Source: a virus
Length of the DNA: 53,855 nt
IMG/VR virus record: IMGVR_UViG_3300027771_000019
Coordinates: 1 to 53,855 of that record
Strand: one strand, 5' to 3'
Shown: positions 25,960 through 32,982 of the stretch, piece by piece
Layout of the letters: every line of letters starts with the position of its first letter
How positions within the stretch are numbered: position 1 is the first letter of the stretch
The notes under the pieces: model-generated
Told to the model about the DNA's origin: nothing
The model's input: the letters and a program-made list of their open reading frames with translations, nothing else
The model's database searches: none
Position numbers and translations under genes: made by a program

Positions 25960-26615
25960 TTTTTTGGATGTCGCTACCCACCTAGGGAAAGCCCCACAAG
26001 ATGAACTACCCCGCCAGTCTGGACCTCTAACCGGATTGAACGGCTCTTAAGCTTTAGAGGATACCTAGTGACGACCTACTAAACGACCTAACGGTTATAA
26101 CTATTTTGGAGATGTTTCGGAGACATCAAACCCCAACAAGTTCTTTAAGCTCGGTTGGAGAGACATAGGTTATAAAGCGGATTTGGAATTGTATTAGTAG
26201 AGGTGATAGGGTTGAGCGTATCGGTTGTACAGCTTGAATTGACAAGCTGGAGAGGTCTTTTGATTGACCGTACAATAATAGCAAGGTCGGCCAATGGTCA
26301 CAGCAATGTGAAACATTCGGAGACATCACTTGCGCCGATAAACAGTAGGCTATAAGCCTGCTAGTCTTGTCTGTTTTGACAATAAAAACACCTTAATCGG
26401 TGGGCTTCAAATGCTCTTGGCAATGTTCTTGCCATAGGAAAAGCGGGAAGATTGACCAGACTGATCATTAAAATGGTGGGTATCGTGGGTCATATAAAAT
26501 TTCCAGTAGGGGTGTTACTCTGCCTAAGCCTAGCCAACTAGGTCTTACCGTATGGTATGGGGCGGAGTGCATCTAAGGGCGTCCTATGGTGGGGCGTCCT
26601 TTATTGCACTCTTAT
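25960..26615 (+). ncRNA. Candidate large structured RNA upstream of early genes
   Basis: Stems visible by eye: CCTCTAA/TTAGAGG (26024-26060); GATGT/ACATC near 26110-26126; a three-way junction closed by TTGTAC 26225-26230 / GTACAA 26270-26275 with inner stems AGCTTG/CAAGCT and GGTC/GACC; TCACA-GCAA-TGTGA with a GNRA loop (26298-26311); an 8-bp stem at 26344-26362; TTGTC/GACAA (26367-26382); TGGCAA/TTGCCA (26418-26434); GAGTGCA/TGCACTC (26565-26611). A possible long-range helix joins 25966-25982 and 26588-26599. No coding potential. Size and style resemble ornate phage RNAs such as GOLLD or ROOL, but I cannot assign a class. Confidence 0.6.
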
Positions 26616-26629
26616 GGAAAGATAAAATC

Positions 26630-27148
26630 ATGGTAAACGTAGTCACAAAAATGTTTAAAGATGCCGAGATTGACGCCCAAATTGTCAAGGTCAATGGTTC
26701 GGCTATGTCGCTGCAACAGAAAATTCACAATGTCGCTGTGTCCATACTCAAGGTATGGCATGACGAAAAGGGTGTTGAGGGTGCGGCTCTAAAAGCTGTC
26801 GCTCGTATCAATGCTTTGCAGGATGCGTCCCCGTATCATACCCGTGCTTTCTCGGTGTGGGTTGGTATGATGTTGCCCCTTGAGTGGGCAGCCGAAAACA
26901 AGGTTTGGTTTGGTGATGTCAATGGTGTGTTGACTGGCAAAATGTTTATTGCCGCCCGTGATCTACCCTTCTGGAAAGCGTCACCTCCACCCCAAGCTCA
27001 ACCTTTTATCATGGCTGATGAATTGCAGCGTATATTGGACAAGGCCGTTAAGCGCGCCGATAACCCCAAGGATGGTGATGTTGTTGATGTCGCTGCGTTC
27101 AAGCACCTGCGTGATGCGATCAAGGTATTCAATGCGGTGGTTGAATAA
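26630..27148 (+). CDS. First early gene, unknown
   Basis: 172 residues from ATG 26630 (GGAAAG 9 bases upstream); a start at 26552 is rejected because it lies within the structured RNA. Helical, soluble: KMFKDAEIDAQIVKVNG, LQQKIHNVAVSILKVWHD, HTRAFSVWVGMMLPLEW. C-terminus VVDVAAFKHLRDAIKVF. No Cys, no known motif. As first early cistron it may act against host functions; no family recognised. Confidence 0.85.
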   Translation: MVNVVTKMFKDAEIDAQIVKVNGSAMSLQQKIHNVAVSILKVWHDEKGVEGAALKAVARINALQDASPYHTRAFSVWVGMMLPLEWAAENKVWFGDVNGVLTGKMFIAARDLPFWKASPPPQAQPFIMADELQRILDKAVKRADNPKDGDVVDVAAFKHLRDAIKVFNAVVE

Positions 27149-27169
27149 TCAAGGTGGTTACTGGATAAG

Positions 27170-27200
27170 CGCCCCATGTGTAAGCGTGGGGTGTTTTCTT
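27170..27200 (+). terminator. Terminator or attenuator 1 after first early gene
   Basis: Ten-pair stem (27170-27179 with 27184-27193, three G-U pairs) capped by a GTAA tetraloop and followed by TTTTCTT. Looks like a rho-independent terminator. Downstream genes lack another clear promoter, so it may attenuate rather than stop. Confidence 0.7.
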
Positions 27201-27221
27201 GTGTCCAACTGAGCACTAGCA

Positions 27222-27253
27222 CCCTGCGTATAGCGTGGGGCGTTTCTATTTTT
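27222..27253 (+). terminator. Second hairpin with T-rich tail
   Basis: CCCTGCG (27222-27228) with CGTGGGG (27234-27240), two G-U pairs, followed by CGTTTCTATTTTT. It repeats the AGCGTGGGG-(T/C)-GTTT ending of the first hairpin, as if duplicated. It directly precedes the ribosome-binding site of the next gene. Confidence 0.5.
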
Positions 27254-27268
27254 GGAAAGGGTAAACCA

Positions 27269-27493
27269 ATGAACTATAAGAAAAATATCCAGTGGACTGT
27301 TCGTTACTATGGTGTGAGCGACAAGCTACCTATAGGCGTACAGACGTTTGATGACAGGGAACGCGCTTCAGCCCACTATCTTGAGAAACTATTCTTGGCA
27401 AACGATGATGACATTACACCATTGCCACGCATGTTTGAGGAGACAATAGAAACAATCAGCCAAGAAGTCAGACTTGCGTGGGAGGATGTGTAA
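27269..27493 (+). CDS. Small early protein
   Basis: 74 residues from ATG 27269 (GGAAAGG upstream). MNYKKNIQWTVRYYGVSD, then FDDRERASAHYLEKLFL and FEETIETISQEVRLAWEDV. Soluble, acidic-helical. Unknown early protein, possibly a host-takeover factor. Confidence 0.8.
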   Translation: MNYKKNIQWTVRYYGVSDKLPIGVQTFDDRERASAHYLEKLFLANDDDITPLPRMFEETIETISQEVRLAWEDV

Positions 27494-27514
27494 CTATGGG
27501 AAGGAAAAATAGCC

Positions 27515-27715
27515 ATGTTAAGTGAAGGTAGTAAGCGGGATAACACCGAGGGGCACCGCTTTAAATACAAGGTGTATAAGGTGGTCAACACTGCAACTGG
27601 TGTGGAGTACCGCATATCAGGCGCAGGTCTAGAGTTACCCTACGAAGCGTTACGAAACTTATCTTTAGGTGAGGTGTGGAGGGGTGAAAGTAATAGATAT
27701 GAAAGGATATTGTGA
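27515..27715 (+). CDS. Small early protein
   Basis: 66 residues, ATG 27515 with GGAAGG upstream. HRFKYKVYKVVNTATGVEY and GLELPYEALRNLSLGE suggest a small beta-alpha fold. Its end (RYERIL) and that of the next gene (LDERIL) come from a 19-bp direct repeat. Confidence 0.8.
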   Translation: MLSEGSKRDNTEGHRFKYKVYKVVNTATGVEYRISGAGLELPYEALRNLSLGEVWRGESNRYERIL

Positions 27716-27717
27716 TG
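27699..27717. repeat. 19-bp direct repeat, copy 1
   Basis: ATGAAAGGATATTGTGATG, identical at 27863-27881. Each copy contains the end of one gene, a Shine-Dalgarno (AAAGGA) and the ATG of the next, so the unit between the copies (54 codons) is a self-contained translationally coupled cassette. Confidence 0.85.
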
Positions 27718-27879
27718 AAAATAGGGTGGATAGGTTGGAGAAAAGCGTTGTATTTATTAATAATACACACAGCATTTCTTGTTGATACCGTTGTGTTGAT
27801 TGCAACCTTGTCATTAGTGCGTACCAAATTCTATAGTCAGGTACTATTTTCTGATTGGTTAGATGAAAGGATATTGTGA
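27715..27879 (+). CDS. 54-residue membrane peptide
   Basis: Starts at ATG 27715 overlapping the previous stop by one base (TGATG) with AAAGGA upstream. One or two membrane spans: KALYLLIIHTAFLVDTVVLI and ATLSLV. Ends with LDERIL encoded by the direct repeat. Small early inner-membrane protein of unknown role, perhaps superinfection exclusion. Confidence 0.7.
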   Translation: MKIGWIGWRKALYLLIIHTAFLVDTVVLIATLSLVRTKFYSQVLFSDWLDERIL

Positions 27880-27881
27880 TG
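27863..27881. repeat. 19-bp direct repeat, copy 2
   Basis: Second copy of ATGAAAGGATATTGTGATG. Recombination between the copies would remove the 54-codon gene cleanly and keep the reading frame of its neighbours. Confidence 0.85.
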
Positions 27882-28010
27882 TGGTATGAGAATGAGGACG
27901 GGTCATGGACATGGTGTGAACCAGCGTGTTGGTATGACCACCTGTGGACTGATGTCCTCGCCGTGATACTAATTGTAATTATGACAACTGTCATACTGTG
28001 TATGGGGTGA
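27879..28010 (+). CDS. 43-residue membrane peptide
   Basis: ATG 27879 overlaps the previous stop (TGATG) and uses the Shine-Dalgarno in the repeat. Trp-rich polar N-half (MWYENEDGSWTWCEPACWY) and one C-terminal span (VLAVILIVIMTTVILC). Single-span small protein, likely N-out. Function unknown. Confidence 0.7.
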   Translation: MWYENEDGSWTWCEPACWYDHLWTDVLAVILIVIMTTVILCMG

Positions 28011-28021
28011 TCACTACCAGC

Positions 28022-28045
28022 AAGCGTATGTTTTGTCATACGTTT
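28022..28045 (+). promoter_or_regulatory. Hairpin in leader of HTH gene
   Basis: AAGCGTATG pairs with CATACGTTT (9 pairs, one G-U) around a TTTTGT loop, with outer CAGC (28018-28021)/GCTG (28052-28055). Lies 40 bases before the next ribosome-binding site. Might be an RNA-processing site. Confidence 0.55.
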
Positions 28046-28084
28046 CGTGGTGCTGATACGGTACCGTCTTTGAAAGGACATACT

Positions 28085-28564
28085 ATGACTAAACCTCTTA
28101 CACAACAACAGCAACAAGCAGTAGTGGCGATGTATTATAACGGTAATACTTATGATGATATTAAACTTGAAATGGGGGTGGGCAACAATACTATTGTTAA
28201 GTTTGTCAATATAGCAAAAGCAGCAGGTGCACCGTCTAGGGTGCGTAAGATCGGCACCAAAATTTCGGAAAGGTTTCATACACTTGAGTTCAAGCACACG
28301 GTGTGTTGCTATTACACCAACCATACTGGTGATCAAACATCAGAAAAATTTGATGTGACTACACGATCAATACATGGGTGGCGCAAAAATCTTGGCTATC
28401 CTAACAAGCATTACGGCAGAAATATTAAACACGATCGCACCGATAACGATGTCAAGTCTTTCAAGGTAACTAAGACAGCATCAGGCAAGTACCGAGCCAA
28501 GATCTTAGAGGGTGCTGTCGCTGCTTTGACAGCAGCAGTAGTAGCACTCAAAGGGCTTGAATAA
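28085..28564 (+). CDS. Early HTH DNA-binding protein
   Basis: 159 residues from ATG 28085 (AAAGGA 7 bases upstream). N-terminus LTQQQQQAVVAMYYNG then TYDDIKLEMGVGNNTIVKF is a helix-turn-helix of the homeodomain-like/transposase type; a second (TRSIHGWRKNLGYP) may follow at about 92-108. Ala-rich helix at the end. Likely a transcription regulator acting in the control region; target unknown. Confidence 0.75.
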   Translation: MTKPLTQQQQQAVVAMYYNGNTYDDIKLEMGVGNNTIVKFVNIAKAAGAPSRVRKIGTKISERFHTLEFKHTVCCYYTNHTGDQTSEKFDVTTRSIHGWRKNLGYPNKHYGRNIKHDRTDNDVKSFKVTKTASGKYRAKILEGAVAALTAAVVALKGLE

Positions 28565-28578
28565 GTTTGACTACCATC

Positions 28579-28608
28579 ATACCCTCATGCCATAAAGTGT
28601 GAGGGTAT
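28579..28608 (+). promoter_or_regulatory. 9-bp intergenic hairpin
   Basis: ATACCCTCA (28579-28587) pairs perfectly with TGAGGGTAT (28600-28608) around a 12-base loop, just before the ribosome-binding site of the next gene. No T-run follows, so an RNA-processing or stability element is more likely than a terminator. Confidence 0.6.
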
Positions 28609-28625
28609 CTTACAAGGAGAACGAT

Positions 28626-30272
28626 ATGACCTATGAAGTAATCATGATTGACCCGGTGGCGGCACAGCATGTGTCCGCTGCAATGGACATTGAGTCCTAT
28701 GACCTGTGTGTCAACCATCTTGTTCGGTGGCACACGTATCATCTGGAAGACAAGGACTTGATGTTCACCAATGGTGGACGTGTCTTCCCCAGCGAGGAGC
28801 CTGTTGGTGCACTCATACCTATTCGCAATGGTACTGTGGAGGTGGCATCTTGCATGTTCGGTGTGGAGCCACGTGAGAATGGTTTTGTTGTACGCCGCAT
28901 CAAGGAGCTACACCCCACTGATACTGTGATGCGAGCCTTTGGTTCGTATGATGATACTCATTGCTGTGGCTTCACTGATGACAGTCTTGTCGGTTGGATT
29001 AGAAATACTATCATGGACTCCAACATAGGTGAGAAGCAAGAGGTTACATCTAATTGGAACTTGAGACTACGTGCTATCCAACCAGTCAGATCCACCAAGT
29101 ATCATGGCAAGATCAGTGTCTTTCAGAGCAGCAAGGATGCTGACAATGACAGACAGGTGGCTATGAAGGCTGGTCGTGCCTTCAGGTTTATCTTTCCTGA
29201 GCTTGATGACTCGGAGCTTGAGACTATTGTTGATGCCTTTCGTGAGAACTTTTCCTTGCGTAAGTATACACTCAAGACAGGCAAAGATCCCAAGCATTTC
29301 ACCCATGCCTACTCACACGATCAGGCTGACATGGACAATCCCAACACCACCTATGACCGCAAGGCTATGATCCACTCATGTATGCGGTATGACTTTGATC
29401 ACTTACCCAGACACCCATGCTCTGCGTATGGTAGTGGTGACTTTGAGATCATCTGGTTGGAGGATGACAAGGGTTGCATTGCTGGTCGCTGTGTTGTATA
29501 CATAGGTGGTTCCACACCTGCTGCTGGGCCTATCTATGGTGTGTGTGAGAAGTCTCTTGACATGATCCAATCACATGTTGATGACATGGGTGCCACTGTC
29601 GGCAGGGATGACTCATGGGATGGTGCCAAGCTACTCAGCTTCCCGCACCAAGATGGATACATCGGTCCTTACCTAGACGTTGACCCCAAGCGTCTCACTG
29701 TTGGTCATGGCTCTGATGATGGCTTTCTTATCGTAGATGAGGACGGTGAGGTTGATGCTAGTAAGTATCAAGGCATACTAGGTAACTCACACTATACCAC
29801 ATGCTGTGAGTGTAGTACTGATTTGGGTGAGGATGACTACTACTACTCAGAGCATACTGATGGTCAATACTGTGAGTGTTGCTACGGCGATGAGCACACC
29901 TTCTGTGAGTATGAGCAAGAGATGGTGCACAACAGCACGTTGGTTGAGGTGTGGACTGATACCCGTTGGGGTGAACGCAGCGAGATGGTGTCAGAGGGTG
30001 CACGGGACAACTCCTTTGTTGAGTGTACCGATGGTAAGTGTTGGCATGAGGATGATGTCAGATACTGTGAGTGTAATGGTGAATGGCTCTCCCCTAAAAC
30101 TCTTAATGATGATTACTTTGAGTCTGATTGGGACGGTGAGATATACCCCAATGAGTTGAAGTGTATGACTGAGGATGATGAGAGTGTCAGTGTTGATGAG
30201 GTAGTAGATGAGGGCGGCAAGGTCGTAAAGATTGATGGTGTATGGAAAATAGTAAAAGAGGATGACGAATAA
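28626..30272 (+). CDS. Large acidic Cys-rich early protein
   Basis: 548 residues from ATG 28626 (AAGGAG upstream). The first 380 residues have no recognised motif (VMRAFGSYDDTHCCGF, AFRFIFPELDDSELE). From about 390 on, Cys pairs recur: CCECSTDL, QYCECCYGDEHTFCEYE, FVECTDGKCW and YCECNGEWL, spaced like treble-clef or zinc-ribbon knuckles. The end is strongly acidic (about 520-548). It overlaps the peptidase gene by one base (TAATG). Function unknown; zinc binding and protein or nucleic-acid contact are likely. Confidence 0.8.
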   Translation: MTYEVIMIDPVAAQHVSAAMDIESYDLCVNHLVRWHTYHLEDKDLMFTNGGRVFPSEEPVGALIPIRNGTVEVASCMFGVEPRENGFVVRRIKELHPTDTVMRAFGSYDDTHCCGFTDDSLVGWIRNTIMDSNIGEKQEVTSNWNLRLRAIQPVRSTKYHGKISVFQSSKDADNDRQVAMKAGRAFRFIFPELDDSELETIVDAFRENFSLRKYTLKTGKDPKHFTHAYSHDQADMDNPNTTYDRKAMIHSCMRYDFDHLPRHPCSAYGSGDFEIIWLEDDKGCIAGRCVVYIGGSTPAAGPIYGVCEKSLDMIQSHVDDMGATVGRDDSWDGAKLLSFPHQDGYIGPYLDVDPKRLTVGHGSDDGFLIVDEDGEVDASKYQGILGNSHYTTCCECSTDLGEDDYYYSEHTDGQYCECCYGDEHTFCEYEQEMVHNSTLVEVWTDTRWGERSEMVSEGARDNSFVECTDGKCWHEDDVRYCECNGEWLSPKTLNDDYFESDWDGEIYPNELKCMTEDDESVSVDEVVDEGGKVVKIDGVWKIVKEDDE

Positions 30273-31249
30273 TGTATAGCCTAATAGAGATGCTTCGGTA
30301 CAAGAGACCGCAAGGTACACAAACACAAGATGAGTTCTGTGAACGGTTCCTTGAACCACACTTCGGATTGCCTGACAGACACGGCAACTACATACTAAGC
30401 ATAGGTGAGACACCGACTCTCTGCTTTGCATCACACCATGATACAGTACACAGGACTGAGGGTCTGCAACAGTTGGTTGTCACCAGTAATGTTGTATCGG
30501 TTGCTGATACAGCTATCTCCTCATGCCTTGGTGCTGACTGTACCACTGGTGTATGGCTCATGCTTGGCATGATTGAGGCTGGTATTGAGGGTGTGTATGT
30601 CGTTCATGCAGCAGAAGAGGTCGGTTGTGTAGGTAGCTCTGCCCTTGTCAAGGATAATCCGTATTGGTTGACAGGCATTGACGCAGTGATATCCTTTGAC
30701 AGATACGGTGACACCTCAGTGATCACACACCAGATGGGTAAGCGTACAGCTTCATCAGAGTTTGCTACGTCCTTTGCTGACGCAGTAGACTTACCCCAGC
30801 TTATCGCTGACCCCAATGGTTCTTACACTGACTCCAATGAGTATGCTGATGTGGTGCCTGAGTGTACTAATATCAGTGTGGGTTACTACGGTCAGCATGG
30901 TGTCAACGAGACGCAAGACCTTGAGTTCGCTGACCTGCTGATGTACAAGCTGTGCGCTGCCAACTGGTCTAAGCTAGTGATTGCCCGTGATCCCTCACTG
31001 TATGAGTCACAGTACGAGGATGACAACTACTGGTCTAAGAACTGGTCTAGGTTGTATGATGAGGTGTCCTCACCAGATATGTCAGATGACTATGATAGAG
31101 AAAGTATTATCAGTTTGATTGAGAATAATACCTGCGCTGTGGCTGACATGCTGATCAAGATGGGCATGACTGCTGACCTACTGGCTGAGGAAGTTGGTGT
31201 TGATGACAGTCGGTATATCAATGACTACATCAATAGAAGATACGTGTGA
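30272..31249 (+). CDS. M28/M42/M20-like zinc metallopeptidase
   Basis: 325 residues. A complete co-catalytic zinc site can be read in order: H55-x-D57 (FASHHDTVH), D89 (GADCTTG, bridging ligand), E115-E116 (HAAEEVGCVGS, general base and ligand), D143 (SFDRYG) and H209 (YGQHGVNETQDL). These are the five ligand positions of the aminopeptidase/carboxypeptidase clan MH. The C-terminal 100 residues are acidic and helical. No signal peptide, so it acts in the cytoplasm. Substrate unknown. Coupled to the Cys-rich protein by TAATG. Confidence 0.8.
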   Translation: MYSLIEMLRYKRPQGTQTQDEFCERFLEPHFGLPDRHGNYILSIGETPTLCFASHHDTVHRTEGLQQLVVTSNVVSVADTAISSCLGADCTTGVWLMLGMIEAGIEGVYVVHAAEEVGCVGSSALVKDNPYWLTGIDAVISFDRYGDTSVITHQMGKRTASSEFATSFADAVDLPQLIADPNGSYTDSNEYADVVPECTNISVGYYGQHGVNETQDLEFADLLMYKLCAANWSKLVIARDPSLYESQYEDDNYWSKNWSRLYDEVSSPDMSDDYDRESIISLIENNTCAVADMLIKMGMTADLLAEEVGVDDSRYINDYINRRYV

Positions 31250-31272
31250 CAACTTGTCGCAACGATTAGCCC

Positions 31273-31299
31273 TTGCATCGTTTTCTAGTTCGGTATAAC
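31273..31299 (+). promoter_or_regulatory. Possible promoter of integrase gene
   Basis: TTGCAT (31273-31278), 15 bases, TATAAC (31294-31299) followed by TAAGG. The -10 and its context match the three stronger phage promoters, but the -35 and spacing are poorer, as expected for a regulated promoter. Confidence 0.5.
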
Positions 31300-31317
31300 T
31301 AAGGTACTTAGGGTACT

Positions 31318-31373
31318 TACTTAAAGTATTCTTTATTAACTCTATATATAAAAGTTAATAAATACTTTAAGTA
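31318..31373. repeat. Long inverted repeat before integrase
   Basis: ACTTAAAGTATT...TTATTAACT (31319-31341) and AGTTAATAAATACTTTAAGT (31353-31372) are near-perfect inverted copies around a CTATATATAAA centre. The ends reproduce the TACTTAAAGTA dyad at 24817-24900. Located between promoter and ribosome-binding site, it could be an operator, an integrase arm-site array or part of attP. Confidence 0.7.
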
Positions 31374-31390
31374 CACTTCAAGAGGTGAAC

Positions 31391-32476
31391 ATGAAGTATA
31401 CACACAAAGTCAAACGAAAAGATGGCGGTACGAGTTACCGTTTTGTACCACCTACTGACGCTGCACTTGCTGGTGTTGCGTCAAGTCAAACCTTTAGGGA
31501 TGGCAGGATAGCAAGGTACGAGGTGCCTAAGCTAGTAGACTTGATTGATAGCTATAGACGTGGTGACATACTGGTTGGAACGTATGGCCCTAGCTCAACG
31601 CTCAGTCAACTGCTGACACAGTACCTCAACACTAAGCACTTTAATTCTTTGTCGTTCAATACACAAAAGAATTATGAGTACAACTTGAAGGCTATGTGTT
31701 TAGGTCATGTGTTTAGTAAGTCTATTGGCGACATATCAATAAACAAATTGAACACCGTGATCTGTACTGAGATGTATGATCAGTGGGAGGAGGACATCAG
31801 CACTGACCATGCCAATCAATACGCTAGGCTATTGTCTGTACTGATCAATCACTTCGTATCACTAGAGTTTATTACTCACAACCCTATGAAGAATGTGACT
31901 AAGCGTAGCCACCAACCACGTTCAGTTATCTGGACTAATGATCAGGTAGAAACATTTCTTAACAAAGCATTCGCCAACTACAAGTGGCGTAACGTAGGGT
32001 TGATTGTTATGCTGGCCTATGAGTGGGGCCAACGACCTGTTGATATTAGAAATCTTAAGTGGCAAGACATAGACTTCATTAGGGAGACAGTGACTATTAC
32101 TCAGACGAAACGTGGTGCTACTGTTGAGCTACCCATAGATGAGGATGTCATGGCTATGATCACAGAACAGGAGAATGACTGGGGTTGGCAAGACTATGTA
32201 GTACCATTTCAGAGAGCCTCAGACAATGCTTATAGGCCCATGACTGGTGGTCAAGTCAGTGGGATAGTCAATGAGATCAAGGAAGCCTGTAGCCTACCTC
32301 CTGAGCTACGTGCTGGTGATCTCAGGAAGACTGCTATAGTACAGATGATCCAAGGTGGGGCCGAAGCTGCACAGGTTATGTCAGTTACCGGACACAAGAA
32401 CATCACGTCCCTCAACCCATACCTCAAACACAATATAGAAACTGCAACTGTTGCAATGAACAGGAGAAAGAAATGA
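31391..32476 (+). CDS. int: Tyrosine recombinase / integrase
   Basis: 361 residues from ATG 31391 (AAGAGG upstream; the GTG at 31385 is less likely). SAM-like core-binding region at about 70-175, catalytic domain from 180. Catalytic residues: R215 (YEWGQRPVDIRNL), K240 (TQTKRG), R312 (AGDLRKTAIV), H335 (VTGHKN), Y344 (NPYLKHN). The usual box II His is Gly309. Suggests site-specific integration or genome resolution. A coiled-coil gene overlaps its end by ATGA. Confidence 0.9.
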   Translation: MKYTHKVKRKDGGTSYRFVPPTDAALAGVASSQTFRDGRIARYEVPKLVDLIDSYRRGDILVGTYGPSSTLSQLLTQYLNTKHFNSLSFNTQKNYEYNLKAMCLGHVFSKSIGDISINKLNTVICTEMYDQWEEDISTDHANQYARLLSVLINHFVSLEFITHNPMKNVTKRSHQPRSVIWTNDQVETFLNKAFANYKWRNVGLIVMLAYEWGQRPVDIRNLKWQDIDFIRETVTITQTKRGATVELPIDEDVMAMITEQENDWGWQDYVVPFQRASDNAYRPMTGGQVSGIVNEIKEACSLPPELRAGDLRKTAIVQMIQGGAEAAQVMSVTGHKNITSLNPYLKHNIETATVAMNRRKK

Positions 32477-32688
32477 TACAACGTGATCTATATGATTCAC
32501 TACGAAAGGAATATGAGTGGGCGATGACTAAACTTAAACGAGTGCAGAAAGAGAATGAAGAGTTGCGCCATCAAGTAGAGATGGTTGAACGTGAATCTGA
32601 ATACTGGGAGTTTCAAGCTAAAGAGATTGAAAAACGTAAGTTAAAAGTTGAGGCTGAACTAAAGCTATGGAAAGGGACAGCACCATGA
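32473..32688 (+). CDS. Small coiled-coil protein
   Basis: 71 residues, almost entirely one coiled coil (KLKRVQKENEELRHQVEMV, EKRKLKVEAELKL). Coupled by ATGA overlaps to integrase before and to the next gene after. Could be an accessory factor or just a small early protein. Confidence 0.8.
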   Translation: MIQRDLYDSLRKEYEWAMTKLKRVQKENEELRHQVEMVERESEYWEFQAKEIEKRKLKVEAELKLWKGTAP

Positions 32689-32840
32689 TACAAAGATTGT
32701 TAGATTGGATAGAGAAAAAACTTGACAGGGGTGACACACCTGAGTACTTGAACGGCAACCTAAGGTTGGAGGAATTGTTTAAGCATGAACGTGAAGAAGC
32801 TATGAAGGATTTCAAAGATGAAGGAACATGGAATGGCTAG
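32685..32840 (+). CDS. 51-residue acidic protein
   Basis: ATG 32685 overlaps the previous stop (ATGA). Helical and charged: MIQRLLDWIEKKLDRGD, LRLEELFKHEREEAMKDF. Its end overlaps the next gene by 8 bases. Unknown function. Confidence 0.7.
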   Translation: MIQRLLDWIEKKLDRGDTPEYLNGNLRLEELFKHEREEAMKDFKDEGTWNG

Positions 32841-32982
32841 CAAAGTCTATGTTGTTATGAATGACATAGGACTTACTGCTGTCTACGGTAACAAAAAGAA
32901 AGCTGAGGCACGTGCTGCTTACATTCAAAGTAAGTATGCAATGGAGCATTGGGTAGAGACATGGGAGATTACAGTTGATTGA
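32833..32982 (+). CDS. 49-residue small protein
   Basis: ATG 32833 with GAAGGAAC upstream. KVYVVMNDIGLTAVYGN and KKKAEARAAYIQSKY suggest a tiny beta-alpha protein like short phage proteins that follow DNA metabolism genes. Overlaps thyX by 8 bases. Confidence 0.7.
   Translation: MASKVYVVMNDIGLTAVYGNKKKAEARAAYIQSKYAMEHWVETWEITVD

Larger units (their letters stand above)
24780..26629. other. 1.85-kb gene-free control region
   Basis: No open reading frame here has a ribosome-binding site or protein-like composition. From left: AT-rich dyads; a GC-rich stretch with strong hairpins (25037-25069 and 25191-25232); two GGATTATGTAT words (25146, 25174); a 13-bp iteron array (25503-25617); a 15-bp direct repeat (25717, 25773); then a highly structured 650-base segment ending just before the first early gene. 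It separates divergent early and late units and is the best place for a replication origin. Confidence 0.75.

Noticed and set aside
26126-26329. 67-codon minus-strand frame
   Set aside because: Antisense to the structured segment, no ribosome-binding site, no protein-like features.
26552-26629. Upstream start of the first early gene (26 extra codons)
   Set aside because: It lies within the structured RNA, has no ribosome-binding site, and the ATG at 26630 has GGAAAG at good spacing.
24780-26629. tRNA genes
   Set aside because: No acceptor/T-arm pattern with a GTTCRANNC-type loop could be found by eye; hairpins do not form a cloverleaf.
31250-31390. attP core matching a tRNA end
   Set aside because: No tRNA-like 3' end is visible; only AT-rich inverted repeats. 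An att site may exist but cannot be pinned down.
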